Below, piece by piece: positions 9,812-20,743 of a stretch of DNA of 64,000 bases. The stretch's first letter is position 1. Every line of letters starts with the position of its first letter. Origin of the DNA: Alentia gelatinosa (lineage: Eukaryota; Annelida; Polychaeta; Phyllodocida; Polynoidae); contig OX465584.1 in the NCBI GenBank assembly GCA_950022655.1, positions 27,749,469 through 27,813,468 of the forward strand. Direction: 5' to 3'. The position numbers were made by a program, and so were the translations under genes. The notes beneath the pieces are model-generated. The model worked only from the letters and a program-made list of their open reading frames with translations. It was not told where the DNA came from and did not search any database.

Positions 9812-10967
9812 AGGGTGCTGCTCAAACCATGCTGCGCTGTCTCGCCACTTACGTTGAGGTCAAAGCTAATTTCCACATCCAGAAGGATTATCTTGGATGT
9901 GTTCTTTTGCCCCTTTCTACATAATGAATTATCTTAGAAATTTCAAGACTGGAGACTCTTCCCCTGGCTTTGCTGAGGTTAACTGAGTAAGAACAAGTGT
10001 CTGTTGTGTTATTGGTTACTCAGTTGTACAGATAGCAGTAAATATAAAAGGAATATCGTAATGATATGGTGATAATGTACCAAATGTGTAACTATTGGCA
10101 GAATATATATTGTGTTAAAGAAATGGAACTGGCCTAATTATGCAAACCTCAAGAATGAAAAGGACAGCACATGAACACATGGAGCTACACCAGATTCCAA
10201 ACATGAAAGTAGGAAAACCTAGATCAATGAATGAGGACTGTCTGAACAAGGGAATGATCCCTATAACAAGTGATAAGCCATAGTGTCCTGGAAGGAAGAA
10301 TTAGATACAGTAAATGAGCAACGATGCATCAAACAAATGAAACCTAATTGCATACAATCCAGTTGACATCCAAACACACTTTTTGGCAGACATGTCATTC
10401 TCATTATGAATCAAAACCAAAAAATCACACTGTACATCATTGCACCATCATCATTCTCAATTGCGATTGCTCATGCTCTTTATCCTTACTCCTCCTGGTA
10501 GGGTACTAGATAAGTGATTTCAGTCATCACTTTATTCTCTTACTTTCACATATCTGTTATATCATCTAGCAATACGTAACTCTGTATCTCTAAGCTATCA
10601 TGGAATCAAACACAGGTTTTCCTGCTTATCTACAACTAAATACCTTTCATAAATGTATGATGGCAGACCACCAAGTGTAATAGTGGTGAAACTTTCATCG
10701 TAACAAAAATCCATACCTTATTTGTTTTCACCCTTGCTTTGAGCTTTTACCTGGTGTTTTACTTTCATCTGTTTGCACTTTATACACACCTGTCGTCCTA
10801 TCTATCACATTGTGTATGAGTAGGATGATACAGTCCATTAATGCATTTAGTGGCTCGACCACAACCGCTGGAGCAGTACAAAATGCCATTTGCATTTGTA
10901 GGCCCTTTCAGTTAACAATAACTGTGATCAATGTCTTTGTGTGTTTTACCTGAAATTACCTGAAATC
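9812..10967. other. Upstream region of GPCR 1
   Basis: No gene seen. From about 10690 to the GPCR start this sequence aligns by eye with 17930-18196 upstream of GPCR 2, for example CCATTAATGCATT at about 10836-10848 and again near 18057. It was therefore duplicated together with the gene and may hold its promoter and 5' leader. Confidence 0.5.
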
Positions 10968-12008
10968 ATGGAAAACATCACATTTCTGAATGACATCACG
11001 TTTAATCTTTCAATGATCGCTTTGATGGGAAATAACAGCAGCCCTGTTCACATGGCATCACCATTGTATCATGCCATAGCCATTGCTTTTCTTGGTGTGA
11101 TTGGGATGTTAACCAACAGCCTCATCATCATTGTCATCATGCATGGATCTCTACGAACATCTGTCTTCATGAGGCCACTTGTAGCACTTGCAGTAGCAGA
11201 CAACATACATTTAGTGTGCACTATGCTATTACAGGACTCCATTTATGGTTCTCTTCCATTTGCATCATCAAGGCTGTTCTGTCAACTTTTAATGTTTATA
11301 GGAACTATTGGAACTTTGATGTCATCCTGGCTAATTGTGCTGTTAGCTGCTGAACGTATGATTGCAGCAGTTTACCCCTTGAAGGTCCACATCTACTTTA
11401 CTTTGAAAAGGGCAAATCTTATTATTGCACTTATTGTTATTCTTTGTTTTGCTCCTGCTGTTCCTTTATTCATCACTACTTTTGTGGACAATACAGATGG
11501 ACATTTAAAGTGTACATTCTTAAAAACAAATTTACATGATGACATTTTATTCATGGCAGTATATATACTTCTTTACTGTGTGATACCATTATGTCTCATA
11601 TGTATCCTAAACATGATAACGATTCACAAGATCCACCAACAAATTGTATTCAGAAAAAGAACTCAAGGTCAGAAGAATGAAGGAGCTTCTATGACACATC
11701 TGTCATCATGTATAACAATGATGGGCATGGTATGTCTAACTTATGCAATAACTACACTGCCTCAGTTATATTTTTTCATCAAATATGTTATCATGCTTAT
11801 TACTGGTGATCATACATTTGAACACGACATTGTTACCACAGTAACAGAAATATTGGATGAAAGCAACCACTGCATTAACTTTTTCTTGTATTGTATCTCA
11901 GGGTCAGTATTCAAGAAAGCATTGTTACAATGTCTATGCAAGGGTAACTCTCAGAAACATGCTCAGGCAGAAGGTCGCTCTGTTTATGCAATAAACCCAC
12001 AAATATAA
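10968..12008 (+). CDS. Class A (rhodopsin-like) GPCR 1, intronless
   Basis: 346-aa seven-transmembrane receptor in one exon. Start set at ATG 10968 (MENITF) because the neighbouring paralogue begins identically and an upstream in-frame ATG adds only nine unrelated residues. N-terminal NIT, NLS and NSS glycosylation sites. Landmarks: Asn50 (1.50) in TM1, Asp78 (2.50) in ALAVADN, Cys105 (3.25) and Cys182 (ECL2) for the conserved disulphide, ERM 129-131 in place of DRY, Pro207 in TM5, no CWxP in TM6, and NFFLY 304-308 in place of NPxxY. The tail has a Cys pair (CLC) suitable for palmitoylation. VYPLK after ERM is reminiscent of peptide and amine receptors. The ligand is unknown; a plasma-membrane sensory or neuropeptide role is inference. 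Frame fully intact. Confidence 0.9.
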   Translation: MENITFLNDITFNLSMIALMGNNSSPVHMASPLYHAIAIAFLGVIGMLTNSLIIIVIMHGSLRTSVFMRPLVALAVADNIHLVCTMLLQDSIYGSLPFASSRLFCQLLMFIGTIGTLMSSWLIVLLAAERMIAAVYPLKVHIYFTLKRANLIIALIVILCFAPAVPLFITTFVDNTDGHLKCTFLKTNLHDDILFMAVYILLYCVIPLCLICILNMITIHKIHQQIVFRKRTQGQKNEGASMTHLSSCITMMGMVCLTYAITTLPQLYFFIKYVIMLITGDHTFEHDIVTTVTEILDESNHCINFFLYCISGSVFKKALLQCLCKGNSQKHAQAEGRSVYAINPQI

Positions 12009-13639
12009 AGCTTTTAGGATCTTGTGATGACAGAAACCACCTGATAGCCGTACGAAAAATAATGAAGGATGGTTGACAGCCTAATATATGCATTCATAGG
12101 ACAGTGTATCTTCATGTCAGAATTTTACTTAGGCTCCTGGATGCATATAACTTTAGAACCACTTTCATTCTTCATATTTAACATATCCTCATGAAAGCAA
12201 CCACCACTCCTTAACATAACAACTAACAAGTCATAAATAATAGTTAGAACTTTTTTAGAATATACCGTACCTTACAGGTAATCCGGTTTTAGGTGGTAAG
12301 TCTCTTTAAAACCTTTCTTGCACTGCACGAAAACCACTATTTTACATATGTATACATACGAAACGCGTCTAACAGTAGGATTTTGCGTCTAGAAGTTAGA
12401 CCTGTTATCCGTCTCGTAGATGCCTTATCTAGTGGCGTATATACATGTCCATGGTGCGGTCTTATATACGTCATATATACGCCTGATTCGGTTGTATATA
12501 CATCAATCTCAAAAAGTTCCATTCTCTGCCACTTGGGGACACTACTGGTAGCACATTTCATTTGCCATTAACCATCCAAGTCTGTATTATATGAACATTG
12601 CAATCTTATATTACCAATTTATTTTATAAAAACCTAATTAAGTATAAATTGATTAATTACACACAGTAAACCTTGTATTATGTTTTTTTTTAAATTGTTT
12701 TTCTAATAGATCTTTCTTTCAAACACCATTTCAATGTGTGGACAGTGAGGCTTACTATATAATGAGCCTCTTCAGACTTGAGGTTGAATCCTGAAATCAT
12801 CTTACCCCCGTGTGAATGTCTGAGATCAACCTCTGAGATTAAAGCTCAGAGCAATATGTGTAAAACCTACATTTATATATATATATGCATTAGGAATTGT
12901 TGATTTTTACCACCAGCAGACGGTAGAGAGCGATAAAATTGCTTCAAAATATTTCAATGTGCTAAGGTTTGAGCAAATAGAAAATAAAAAAATTTCATTT
13001 TGCTATTCTGTTATTGATTGAGATATGAGGAAATTAGAATAGATTTGCATATGACCTGTAACTCCGAGTCATTGCCAATGAAGGTGATAGAATAAAAATC
13101 AGGAATAATAATAACTTTTTCAAAGAGTCTTAACAAAATAATGTATCCTAAACTTAGGACTAATTACTATTTACTATACTATTTGATGATTCCGAGATCA
13201 AAACCTAGGATGACACACTTTCATCTATGTCTTATTTGGGTATCAAGCGATGTGGTACTCCAGTACACTGGAATAAAGTGAACAACAATAAGGTGGGTTA
13301 GTCCGATTATGTCAGTGTGTAGTGACACGTTTAGTTTGAAAACAGATGCCTATCTGCCACCTTCTCCAGGGTAGAAAATTCAAGTTGCTCAATTACCCAG
13401 CTAGTGGGTTTACATAAGGGCATGGTGTGCAAAGTTTAGGTATCTAAGATGAAAAACAAACAGTATTCATGTATATGTAATTCAGATAATAGGGCATTTG
13501 ACGCTAGGCCCCTAGTGTTGATGATTCATAGTATACAATACATTGACTGTAAGTTCTTACAATCTAAATCATAGTGCAATGATTATGGTAAGTAGCAGCA
13601 TACACATTTTCAGGCAAAAGCAGTACAAGTAACAACAAA
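12009..13639. other. 3' flank of GPCR 1 with repeat shared with GPCR 3 flank
   Basis: No gene. 12009-12250 aligns with the 3' flank of GPCR 2 (19238-19530). 12360-12735 aligns with 32320-32730 downstream of GPCR 3, sharing words such as ATATATACGCCTGA and ATTTCATTTGCCATTA. 12735-13639 shows nothing recognisable. Confidence 0.5.
12360..12735 (+). repeat. Dispersed repeat copy A (pairs with 32320-32730)
   Basis: About 375 bp collinear with 32320-32730: TGTCCATG..TGC, ATATATACGCCTGA, TCTCTGCC, ATTTCATTTGCCATTA, and the final AATAGAT..TTCAA words occur in the same order with small indels. Both copies lie 3' of a GPCR gene in the same orientation. They contain several TATATACGC words. It is either a remnant of segmental duplication of the receptor unit or a non-autonomous transposon; no terminal repeats are clear. 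Confidence 0.6.
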
Positions 13640-13663
13640 CCAATTTCAGTACCAATAGACAGC

Positions 13664-14278
13664 TTAGGGATTCATGTAACTGGATAATTGGACCTTCGGT
13701 CTATTTTTTGTGAATGACTTGAAATTCTCATTTGTTTGCAAGTTACATGTTTTGGGTGATAGTGAGTTCCAGAGGGTACTTGCCTTATACTCCACTGATG
13801 TTTTATAACTATTATACAAAATTACATCGGCAGATTTTAGAACCAGGCCATCGTACAGGCGTGTATTTCTGTTTCTTAGGTCCAGATTTTTTTTTTGGTG
13901 CTGTTGCCTACGTTCACAATGTTCAGCCAATTTGTTCAGTTTACAGGTCTTATGGAGGAAATTGGTGCGAGTTCAAGGCTCACTATTTGTACATATACGT
14001 AGAACCCTGTTTTGGCATTTTCGTAATTCATCGAGGAGTGCCTGATCAGATTCCTGAAAGAGGGAATCGCCGTATTCAAGGTAGGGTAGAATCTTTGCTT
14101 TGTAAATGCCGATGGCTTGATTACTATTAAGGAACTTTTTTAGGTAAGCTAAAATTTGTAATTTTCCTGAGACAATGCCTTTTGTTTTATTAAGGTGGTT
14201 CTTAGAATTAAGGTGTTGATCAAACGAGATACCCAGGTATGAGAAGTTTTCAATACGGTCAAGGTCCGTCTCATTCAT
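13664..14278 (-). pseudogene. LINE RT thumb and C-terminal region
   Basis: Two frames: 14278-13973 (FSYLGISFDQHLNSKNH, YKAKILPYLEYGDSLF, CQNRVLRIC) and 13930-13664 (RLYDGLVLK, YKASTLWNSLSPK, ending SSYMNP and stop). These are the conserved thumb and C-terminal patterns of CR1/Jockey-type RTs. A frame change falls between 13973 and 13930. Confidence 0.75.
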
Positions 14279-14633
14279 AGTGAAGATTCAATTTTGGGTG
14301 TTTTTCAACTTGTGTTTTGGACCAAAGATCATGGATTTTGTTTTCTGTATATTGACTGTAAGTTGATTATTGTTACACCATTTCATAACATTTGATAGAT
14401 CAAGTTGAGGATAGTTAATAGCCAGATTTAGATCAGTGTTGCTCATGTACAGCACCGCATCGTCCGCCTAGAGTTTTATTTTAGAGTTGATAATGCAGTT
14501 TTAGATACTATTGATGTACAGCAGGAAGAAAAGGGGGCCTAGGATTGACCCTTGGGGGACACCTTTAGTTATACTGAGAGGGGATGACATTTCGTTATTT
14601 ACAATTATGGTTTGGGATCTTTGAGATAAATAG

Positions 14634-14990
14634 CTATTTATCCAGTTGAACAATTTTGTCAAGATACAGAGGCTTCACATTTTCTCTTAAGAGTATGGTA
14701 TGGTTGATGGTATCAAATGCTTTGGTGAGATCGATAAACACTGTGGGGGTTAGCTCTCTGTTGTTTGTGTTATTCAGGATGTCATCGGCAAGGTCTGAAG
14801 CAGTCTGAACGGTTGAGAACCCTTTTCTGAACCCTCCTTGGTTTGCACTAAGAAGAGTGTTAGATTCCAGATAGTTAGATAATTTAGAGTGAATGATGCG
14901 CTCGAGCAGTTTTCCCGGAAGTGGGAGCAGCGATATCGGGCGTAGGGAGTCAACGTTTTGATTAAAATTTGGTTTTAGGATTGGTACCAC
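14634..14990 (-). pseudogene. LINE RT fingers/palm fragment
   Basis: 118-codon piece of the 13.6-16.3 kb LINE: VVPILKPNF, DSLRPISLLPLPGKLLERII, QGGFRKGFSTVQTASDLADD and the first catalytic Asp in FIDLTKAFDTINH. It leaves frame near 14680. The palm continues in another frame (SQRSQTIIVNNEMS, KGVPQGSILGP) down to the ADD preceded by a TAG stop. Confidence 0.8.
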
Positions 14991-15219
14991 ACTGGCCTCC
15001 TTCCAGGCTTGGGGAAAAATTTATTCTTTAATTGAGAGCTTGAAAATGAAAAGTAGCTCATGATTTAATACCTCAAAGTTACCTTTAAGGATCCTACTAG
15101 AGATGTTGCTAATGGATAATGACTTACTTGTATGTATGGTCTTAATTGCATTGTCAACATCTTTTATGGAGATATCGTTATCTGCCATTTTGGTGGCTGT
15201 TGGCTTACTGTCATCAATC

Positions 15220-15967
15220 TGTAATAGTGTTTTAGCTTATAGTTCTATACATAAGACTTTACTCCTATGTTTAAATGTAGTGTTCTGTAACATCCTGGTG
15301 CAAACCCATAATCAAATAATTGATGGATTCTGAGCTGTTCTACAGAAACTCATCCTGCAGTGACAAGCACTGCTCCGGGAAAAGGGCAGTGGAAGCATCC
15401 GTGAGCCAGTGTGTGATTCATGGTGAGACAGCTTTACCGGGAGTCACTTGTAGGGAAAACCCATCTTGAAGGTGATGTTGTAATCTATTTTTAGAAACAT
15501 TACAGTGCTCTCTGAATATTAAATGTACCCAGTATATAAGGGAGGACAGTCTTGAGATGAAGAGGAGAAGACCAGCTGTGACCATCAGAGTAAGACCAGC
15601 CGTGAAGTCAGCTATTATTGCCATAGAGCTTGGATAATAATTGGGACCACGCTACAAGCAGCCATGTGACGGGACATCCTCTATGCTGGAACTACTGCAA
15701 CCAATGGGACTTGTCTGTGCAATACTGTGAACTACAGTCAGTGTTATATATTGTGCCATATAGGATTAACAAAGGACTGCTGTGTATATGTGCTGGATAT
15801 TCATAGTTACTGTATCACTGGATATTGTACCTTGATGTGGATTATATCAATATCTCCCCAGTTTATATTGTTCATTGGATCTTATCTTATGCTCTACATT
15901 AAACATCTAAAAGCTCCATCTTCTAGTTATTCCTGTAACCGGGAACATTACATATAGCTAGGTTACA
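15220..15967 (+). mobile_element. Solo LTR (748 bp) inside the LINE
   Basis: Starts TGTAATAGTG and ends GGTTACA (TG...CA with a 5-bp inverted TGTAA/TTACA). It is flanked by a 4-bp direct repeat AATC (15216-15219 and 15968-15971). Removing the block and one AATC makes the LINE linker read through in frame, which fixes both boundaries. Inside are a TATATAAG promoter-like site near 15534 and ATTAAA near 15897, spaced as in an LTR; there is no ORF. Such solo LTRs arise by recombination between the two LTRs of a retrotransposon. Family (Gypsy-like suggested by ends and 4-bp duplication) is inferred. Confidence 0.8.
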
Positions 15968-16290
15968 AATCCATGGATCAGTAAACTTAGAGGCTAGTGT
16001 GTCACCAATGGTCGTTAAGAAGGTGTTAATCGAGTTTGGTACTAGGGCATTGTCTATGGGTAATTTGGTTTCATTATCAAGGATGGTGATGCTATTATTT
16101 TGGGTCGATTTGGGCATAAGGCTTCATTTTCTCCCAAAATTTGTTTTTGTCTTGGTGCAGGTTACTTTGTATAAAATTTCTTTTGGCCTTAACAATCTGT
16201 TTCTTGGCTAGGTTACGTAGCCGTTTGGCTGTTAACCAATCTTGTTCTTTGTGCTTTAAGAAGTTATGTAGTTTATGAGAAAATTATAAT

Positions 16291-18196
16291 GAGAAATATA
16301 ATTGTCTTCAATACTCTCAAAAACAAGGACAGCGACATATAATTTTTAAACTTGAATGTGTAGTATTATACATTTACAATATTCTGTGGTTGTTTGAAGA
16401 AAATCATATGGTTTTAACTATATCAAATCAAACTTTAGACTTTTCTCTCTATATTCTACCATGATGTTATCATAATATCAATCTCTATATCACAAAAAAT
16501 ACAAGCATGGCGATCACCAATTTTTAAGTTAGATTTATGTTCTACAACACTTTCAAATCATCAACTCTCGGGAAAATGACATGGGTTTTAATTTTCGAGG
16601 TAAATTGTGCGATATTCTGTGTTTATATTGCTGGTCACAGGTGGAGCTAAGAATACAACGCAGGTATCCAGGGTGTCCCTGTGGGTGGTGGCGACTGCAG
16701 CGACCTCTTTGATGGGAGTTCCATTTCAATGTATAAGTTTAGTCGGAAATTCCATCATACACATTGTTTGATTAATTTGCTAATCTCCCTGGTGTTGCCG
16801 TGGTGCATGCACAGGGATGACTGGGTGGCGTCTCAAGGCTACATCCAAGGATGGCCGAGTGATGCCTTGGGGAATCATTTCCCAAGAGTTTCAAACGTAT
16901 TGATTATGTGCATGTTTTTCGGCGCCTGTTAATACAACAAGAGAAACGAAAAAGAAATCATTCCAGTACAAAATTATCAATAGGGTAATCACCTGTAATA
17001 AATATCTGGTACAGAGAAAGATTGTTGACTCACCCGAATGTAATTTTTGTAATTACTGTTCAGTCCTGTCTCAGGTTTCAATTTACTATTTAGGTTATAT
17101 GCTGTTCCCTCCTGTCTCATGTCTCACTTTCAGCACCCTGATGATTGACATTGATGAGTATATATGTGATTTTGCTCATGGTAAAATAACTGAAGGACTG
17201 ATAACCCTCTCTCAAATTCAAAAACTACTTCTGATCTGAAAAGAAACAGGCAAGGAAGGCGAAAGAAGGTTGGCAACCATAAAAACAAAGAAAGGTAGAC
17301 CTCTCAGAGGATGACGTAGCAAAAATTAAAATACATAAAAAAAGAATAATTATGGAGCATTAGAGATTGACCACGAGAGTAATTAGATGTTAGTATATAA
17401 GAAAATAAGAAAAACGTTTTGTGATATCAGCCATACATGTATTTTAAGAATGAATAAAATCTTGTTACCAAAAAAATAAAAGAATATCAAAGACGATGTA
17501 ACATTTCTATCTATCTATTTTTCCTATCTGAGGATTATCTTATTTTGAGTTGATGAATGTGCTATGAAAACGAGAACTAGCGTGGAAGGTCTTATACTGT
17601 TACGATTGGTACGCTACCTTTCACCCTGTATCACACCACTAAATATATTATCATGTAAGCGTTCCAGCTACCAGACCCTTAAAAGTATATCCTGTTTCTG
17701 TGGATATGTAGATACGTCATCAAAAGATCTTAGATCTGCTTGGAAGAGCAATGTACATAACATTGAAACAAGTAAAAATCGCTTAAAAATAAAGAAAAAA
17801 AGAAGAAAAAAGGTGACATTATGGTTTAAACAGTCTGTTGACTGTGGCTGTTCTTTGTACTGCAGAGTTAAGCATATCCCACAAATGTGAACCTCGATAA
17901 TAAACATTTGCCCTCTGGTAATATTCATTTGGCCAATCTCGATTGCATTCACCCTTGCCTTGAGATTGTCCTCGATATTTTCTCTTTATTTGTTTGCAGT
18001 TGATATACACAGGTCTGTATACACAGTGGACCCCGTATAGATAGTATGATAGACTCCATTAATGCATTGAGTGGCTTGGCTACATCCACCGGATCAGTAA
18101 AAGATTTCATATACATATATAGGGGTTGTGAATTCATATACCTGGGATCCAATGCTTTGTATGGCCTACAGTAGTTATCAGCAACCACCTGAAATC
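16291..18196. other. Spacer before GPCR 2
   Basis: No gene recognised in 16291-17930. 17930-18196 is the duplicated 5' flank also found before GPCR 1 and ends in the shared ACCTGAAATC just before the start codon. Confidence 0.45.
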
Positions 18197-19237
18197 ATGG
18201 AAAACATTACATTTATGGACCATGTTACACTTAATATTTCAATGCTCTCTGTAGTGGGAAATAGCAGTAGCCCTGTTCATATGACATTGTTATTCTATCA
18301 TGCCATAGCCACTGCTTTTCTCGGTGTGATTGGGATGTTAACCAACAGCCTCATCATTGTTGTCATCATGCATGGATCTCTACAAAGATTTGTCTTCATG
18401 AGGCCACTTATGGCACTTGCAATAGCAGACAACATATATTTAGTGTGCACTATGCTATTACAGGACTCCATTTACAGTTCTCTTCCATTTGCATCTTCAA
18501 GGCTGTTGTGTCAAGCTTTAATGGTGATAAGAAGTATTGGAACTTTGATGTCATCCTGGCTAGTTGTGCTGATAGCTGCTGAACGTATGATTGCAACAGT
18601 TTACCCTTTGAAGGTTCACATCTATTGCACTTTCAAAAGAACTAATCTTGTTATTGTACTCATTGTTATTTTTAGTACTGCTCCTTCTGTTCCTTTATTC
18701 ATCACTACTCTTGTGGACAATACAGGTGGACAGCCAAGGTGCAAATTCTCAGATCTAAATCAATACATTGACATTGCAAACCTAGTTGTATATATACTTC
18801 TGTACAGTGTTTTACCCTTGTGTCTCATATGTATACTATACGTGATTACAATATATAAGATTCAAAACCAAATTGTATTCAGAATAAGAACTCAAGGTCA
18901 TAAGAATGAAAGAACTTCCATGACATATCTGTCATCCTGTATAACAATGATGGGCATGCTGTGCTTAACTTATGCAATAACAACACTGCCTCAGTTCTAT
19001 TTTTTCATCAAATATATTACCATGCTTTTTAGTGATGAACCTACATTTGAAAACCACATCGTTTTCACAGTAGTAAAGTTATTGGATGAAAGTAATCACT
19101 GCATCAATTTTTTCTTGTATTGTATCTCAGGGTCAGTGTTCAAGAATGCATTGTTACAATGTCTATGCAAGGGCAGGTCTTTGAAGCATCCAATATGTGG
19201 CTCTATGAATGTAATAGACCAACAAAATGAGAACTAG
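18197..19237 (+). CDS. Class A (rhodopsin-like) GPCR 2, intronless
   Basis: 346 aa, the same length as GPCR 1 and nearly collinear with it. Start at ATG 18197 (MENITFMDH), matching the paralogue; an in-frame ATG 69 bases upstream would add unrelated residues translated from the duplicated flank. Same landmarks: Asn in LTNSLI, Asp in ALAIADN, Cys in RLLCQAL, ERM instead of DRY, VYPLK, no CWxP, NFFLY instead of NPxxY, and a CLCKG tail. Differences cluster in the N terminus, ECL2 (DNTGGQPRCKFSDLNQY) and the last 20 residues, which may reflect a changed ligand; that is inference. The frame is undamaged. With GPCR 1 it forms a direct tandem pair about 7.2 kb apart, sharing about 250 bp of 5' and 3' flank. 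Confidence 0.9.
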   Translation: MENITFMDHVTLNISMLSVVGNSSSPVHMTLLFYHAIATAFLGVIGMLTNSLIIVVIMHGSLQRFVFMRPLMALAIADNIYLVCTMLLQDSIYSSLPFASSRLLCQALMVIRSIGTLMSSWLVVLIAAERMIATVYPLKVHIYCTFKRTNLVIVLIVIFSTAPSVPLFITTLVDNTGGQPRCKFSDLNQYIDIANLVVYILLYSVLPLCLICILYVITIYKIQNQIVFRIRTQGHKNERTSMTYLSSCITMMGMLCLTYAITTLPQFYFFIKYITMLFSDEPTFENHIVFTVVKLLDESNHCINFFLYCISGSVFKNALLQCLCKGRSLKHPICGSMNVIDQQNEN

Positions 19238-19693
19238 ATTTTAGAATCTTGTAATGACAGGATCTATATGATAGCAATATTAAGAAATAATAAGGGAACG
19301 TTCCCAACCTCATATATATTATTGCAAAAGATCCTCAGGGCAGAGCTTTATTTGATAAAACAGTGTATATCCGTGTCAGGAAAAGAGTAAGACTCCCAGA
19401 TCCCAATGTTTCGCTTACTTGTAGTGAAACCCTTGTAGTATATCTCCTTTCATCATACAATACATATTTTAATGAATGCAACCAGCACTGCTTATTCAAA
19501 ATGTCATAAACATCTTACAAATCACAAATAATACATGCGTTTCCCATCTTATTTTTATTGAGTACCATACTTGACGATGTCCGTTATTCATATGGGCTCG
19601 CCTTTTTACCAAATAGCTCCATGTATAGCTCAGATAGTTGTATAAACCCCATACTTGACTCTGTAAAGCAAACTTGAATCTTGTTTTGGACTT
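19238..19693. other. 3' flank of GPCR 2
   Basis: Aligns by eye with the GPCR 1 3' flank (12009-12250): TTTTAG.ATCTTGT.ATGACAG at the start and AAGCAACCA/ATGCAACCA further on. No gene or clear poly(A) signal. Confidence 0.45.
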
Positions 19694-20335
19694 GTGCAAA
19701 AGCAATTATGTAATAACGTTCCAATCGACAGAGGGCACCTCTACAAATATCTAGGAGTTTGCCTGGACCAGAATTTAACTATGTCTTGTCATATCGACTC
19801 TGTGATTCGTTATACTGCTCACAAAGCTTATACACTGAAAAGGCTAAGGGCTTACTTGAAAATTAAAACAGCCATAACCATGTAAAAAAGTGTAGTACTG
19901 ACATACTTTGACACGCAGACATGGGGTACGACTTTCTGCCAAAACATAAACTGGATAAACTTCAGACTATTTAGAACAGGTGCCTCACCATGTATTCAAC
20001 TATCCTGATTACACACCGACAATTATCTTATACCAATGTGCGAGGATAATATGAAAGCCCGATGATTAACTCATTGAAACAATTATATGTATACCCAAAG
20101 CTCCAATGTTAGTATATTGCTGGACGCTGGGGATGTCCGTGCTCGCCAATTTGATGCCAAGCCTTTAAAGCAACTGAACATAATAATGAAGGATATAAGG
20201 AAGTACCCTATATAAGAGGGGCCTTGAGTTGGAACAGTCTGCCACCTACCACCAGGAATATCAACAATTATCTCTCCTTTTTTAATTTAACCAGAAACAG
20301 TGGGCTATACGACAAAACTAATTATAGTTAGCAGC
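19694..20335 (+). pseudogene. LINE 3' end: RT thumb and C terminus
   Basis: 19694-19885 translates to LYKYLGVCLDQNLTMSCHID and AYTLKRLRAYLKI, then after a stop VVLTYFDTQTWG (about 19895-19930). 20165-20325 ends YIRGALSWNSLPPTTRNINN, then LYDKTNYS and stop. This is the thumb and C-terminal region of a CR1/Jockey-type LINE RT, 5' truncated and decayed. Confidence 0.65.
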
Positions 20336-20743
20336 TTCCCATTAGCCTCTGGATTGTGTGTCTAACTCAATACCCTGTGTATATATTCATTCGATTTTCA
20401 AACAAGCTGAACTGAATTTTCAAATGGGTAACTTGCAACCCTTTTTCTATCGGCATAGATGTAATTTTCTGGATCACTGATACCATTGAAAAACCTATGT
20501 AAACTTAATGATATCAAAACGAGCATTGAATAAAATTCCTGACTCGGGCAAGCAACACGCAGATTTATTGTTATCATGTTTGAAACACTGTATAAGTTAG
20601 CAAAATCTGTAGTACGTTTTTGTATATATCCGTCCAATGCCAAACATCTGGTTTCCTAACAATCTGTGACCCACCAGTTAGGTGGAGCTTTGTTTGATGC
20701 GTTATCAGTTTTGATAAAAATAATTAGAGAATATAGGCTTAGG
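20336..20743. other. Spacer
   Basis: No gene recognised. It could contain the 3' LTR of the Gypsy-like copy that follows on the minus strand, but no ends were identified. Confidence 0.3.

Larger units (their letters stand above)
13640..16290 (-). mobile_element. 5'-truncated LINE, interrupted by solo LTR
   Basis: Minus-strand LINE lacking its endonuclease. Order: linker (about 16290-15968: AKRLRNLAKKQIVKAKRNF, FWEKMKP, INTFLTTIGDTLASKF), an inserted LTR (15967-15220), rest of linker (15219-15000), RT (14990-14280: VVPILKP, LRPISLLPLPGKLLERII, FIDLTKAFDTINH, KGVPQGSILGPLFFLLYI, ADD), thumb (14278-13973: FSYLGISFDQHL, ILPYLEYGDSLF) and C terminus (13930-13664, YKTSVEYKASTLWNSLSP). Defects: TAA at 15021-15023, a frameshift near 14680, and TAG at 14469-14471 just before the catalytic ADD. 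5' truncation is typical of LINE copies. The 3' end is approximate. Confidence 0.85.

Noticed and set aside
18128..18196. Upstream ATG of GPCR 2 as true start
   Set aside because: The extra 23 residues come from the duplicated 5' flank and have no counterpart in GPCR 1; both proteins are 346 aa from MENIT.
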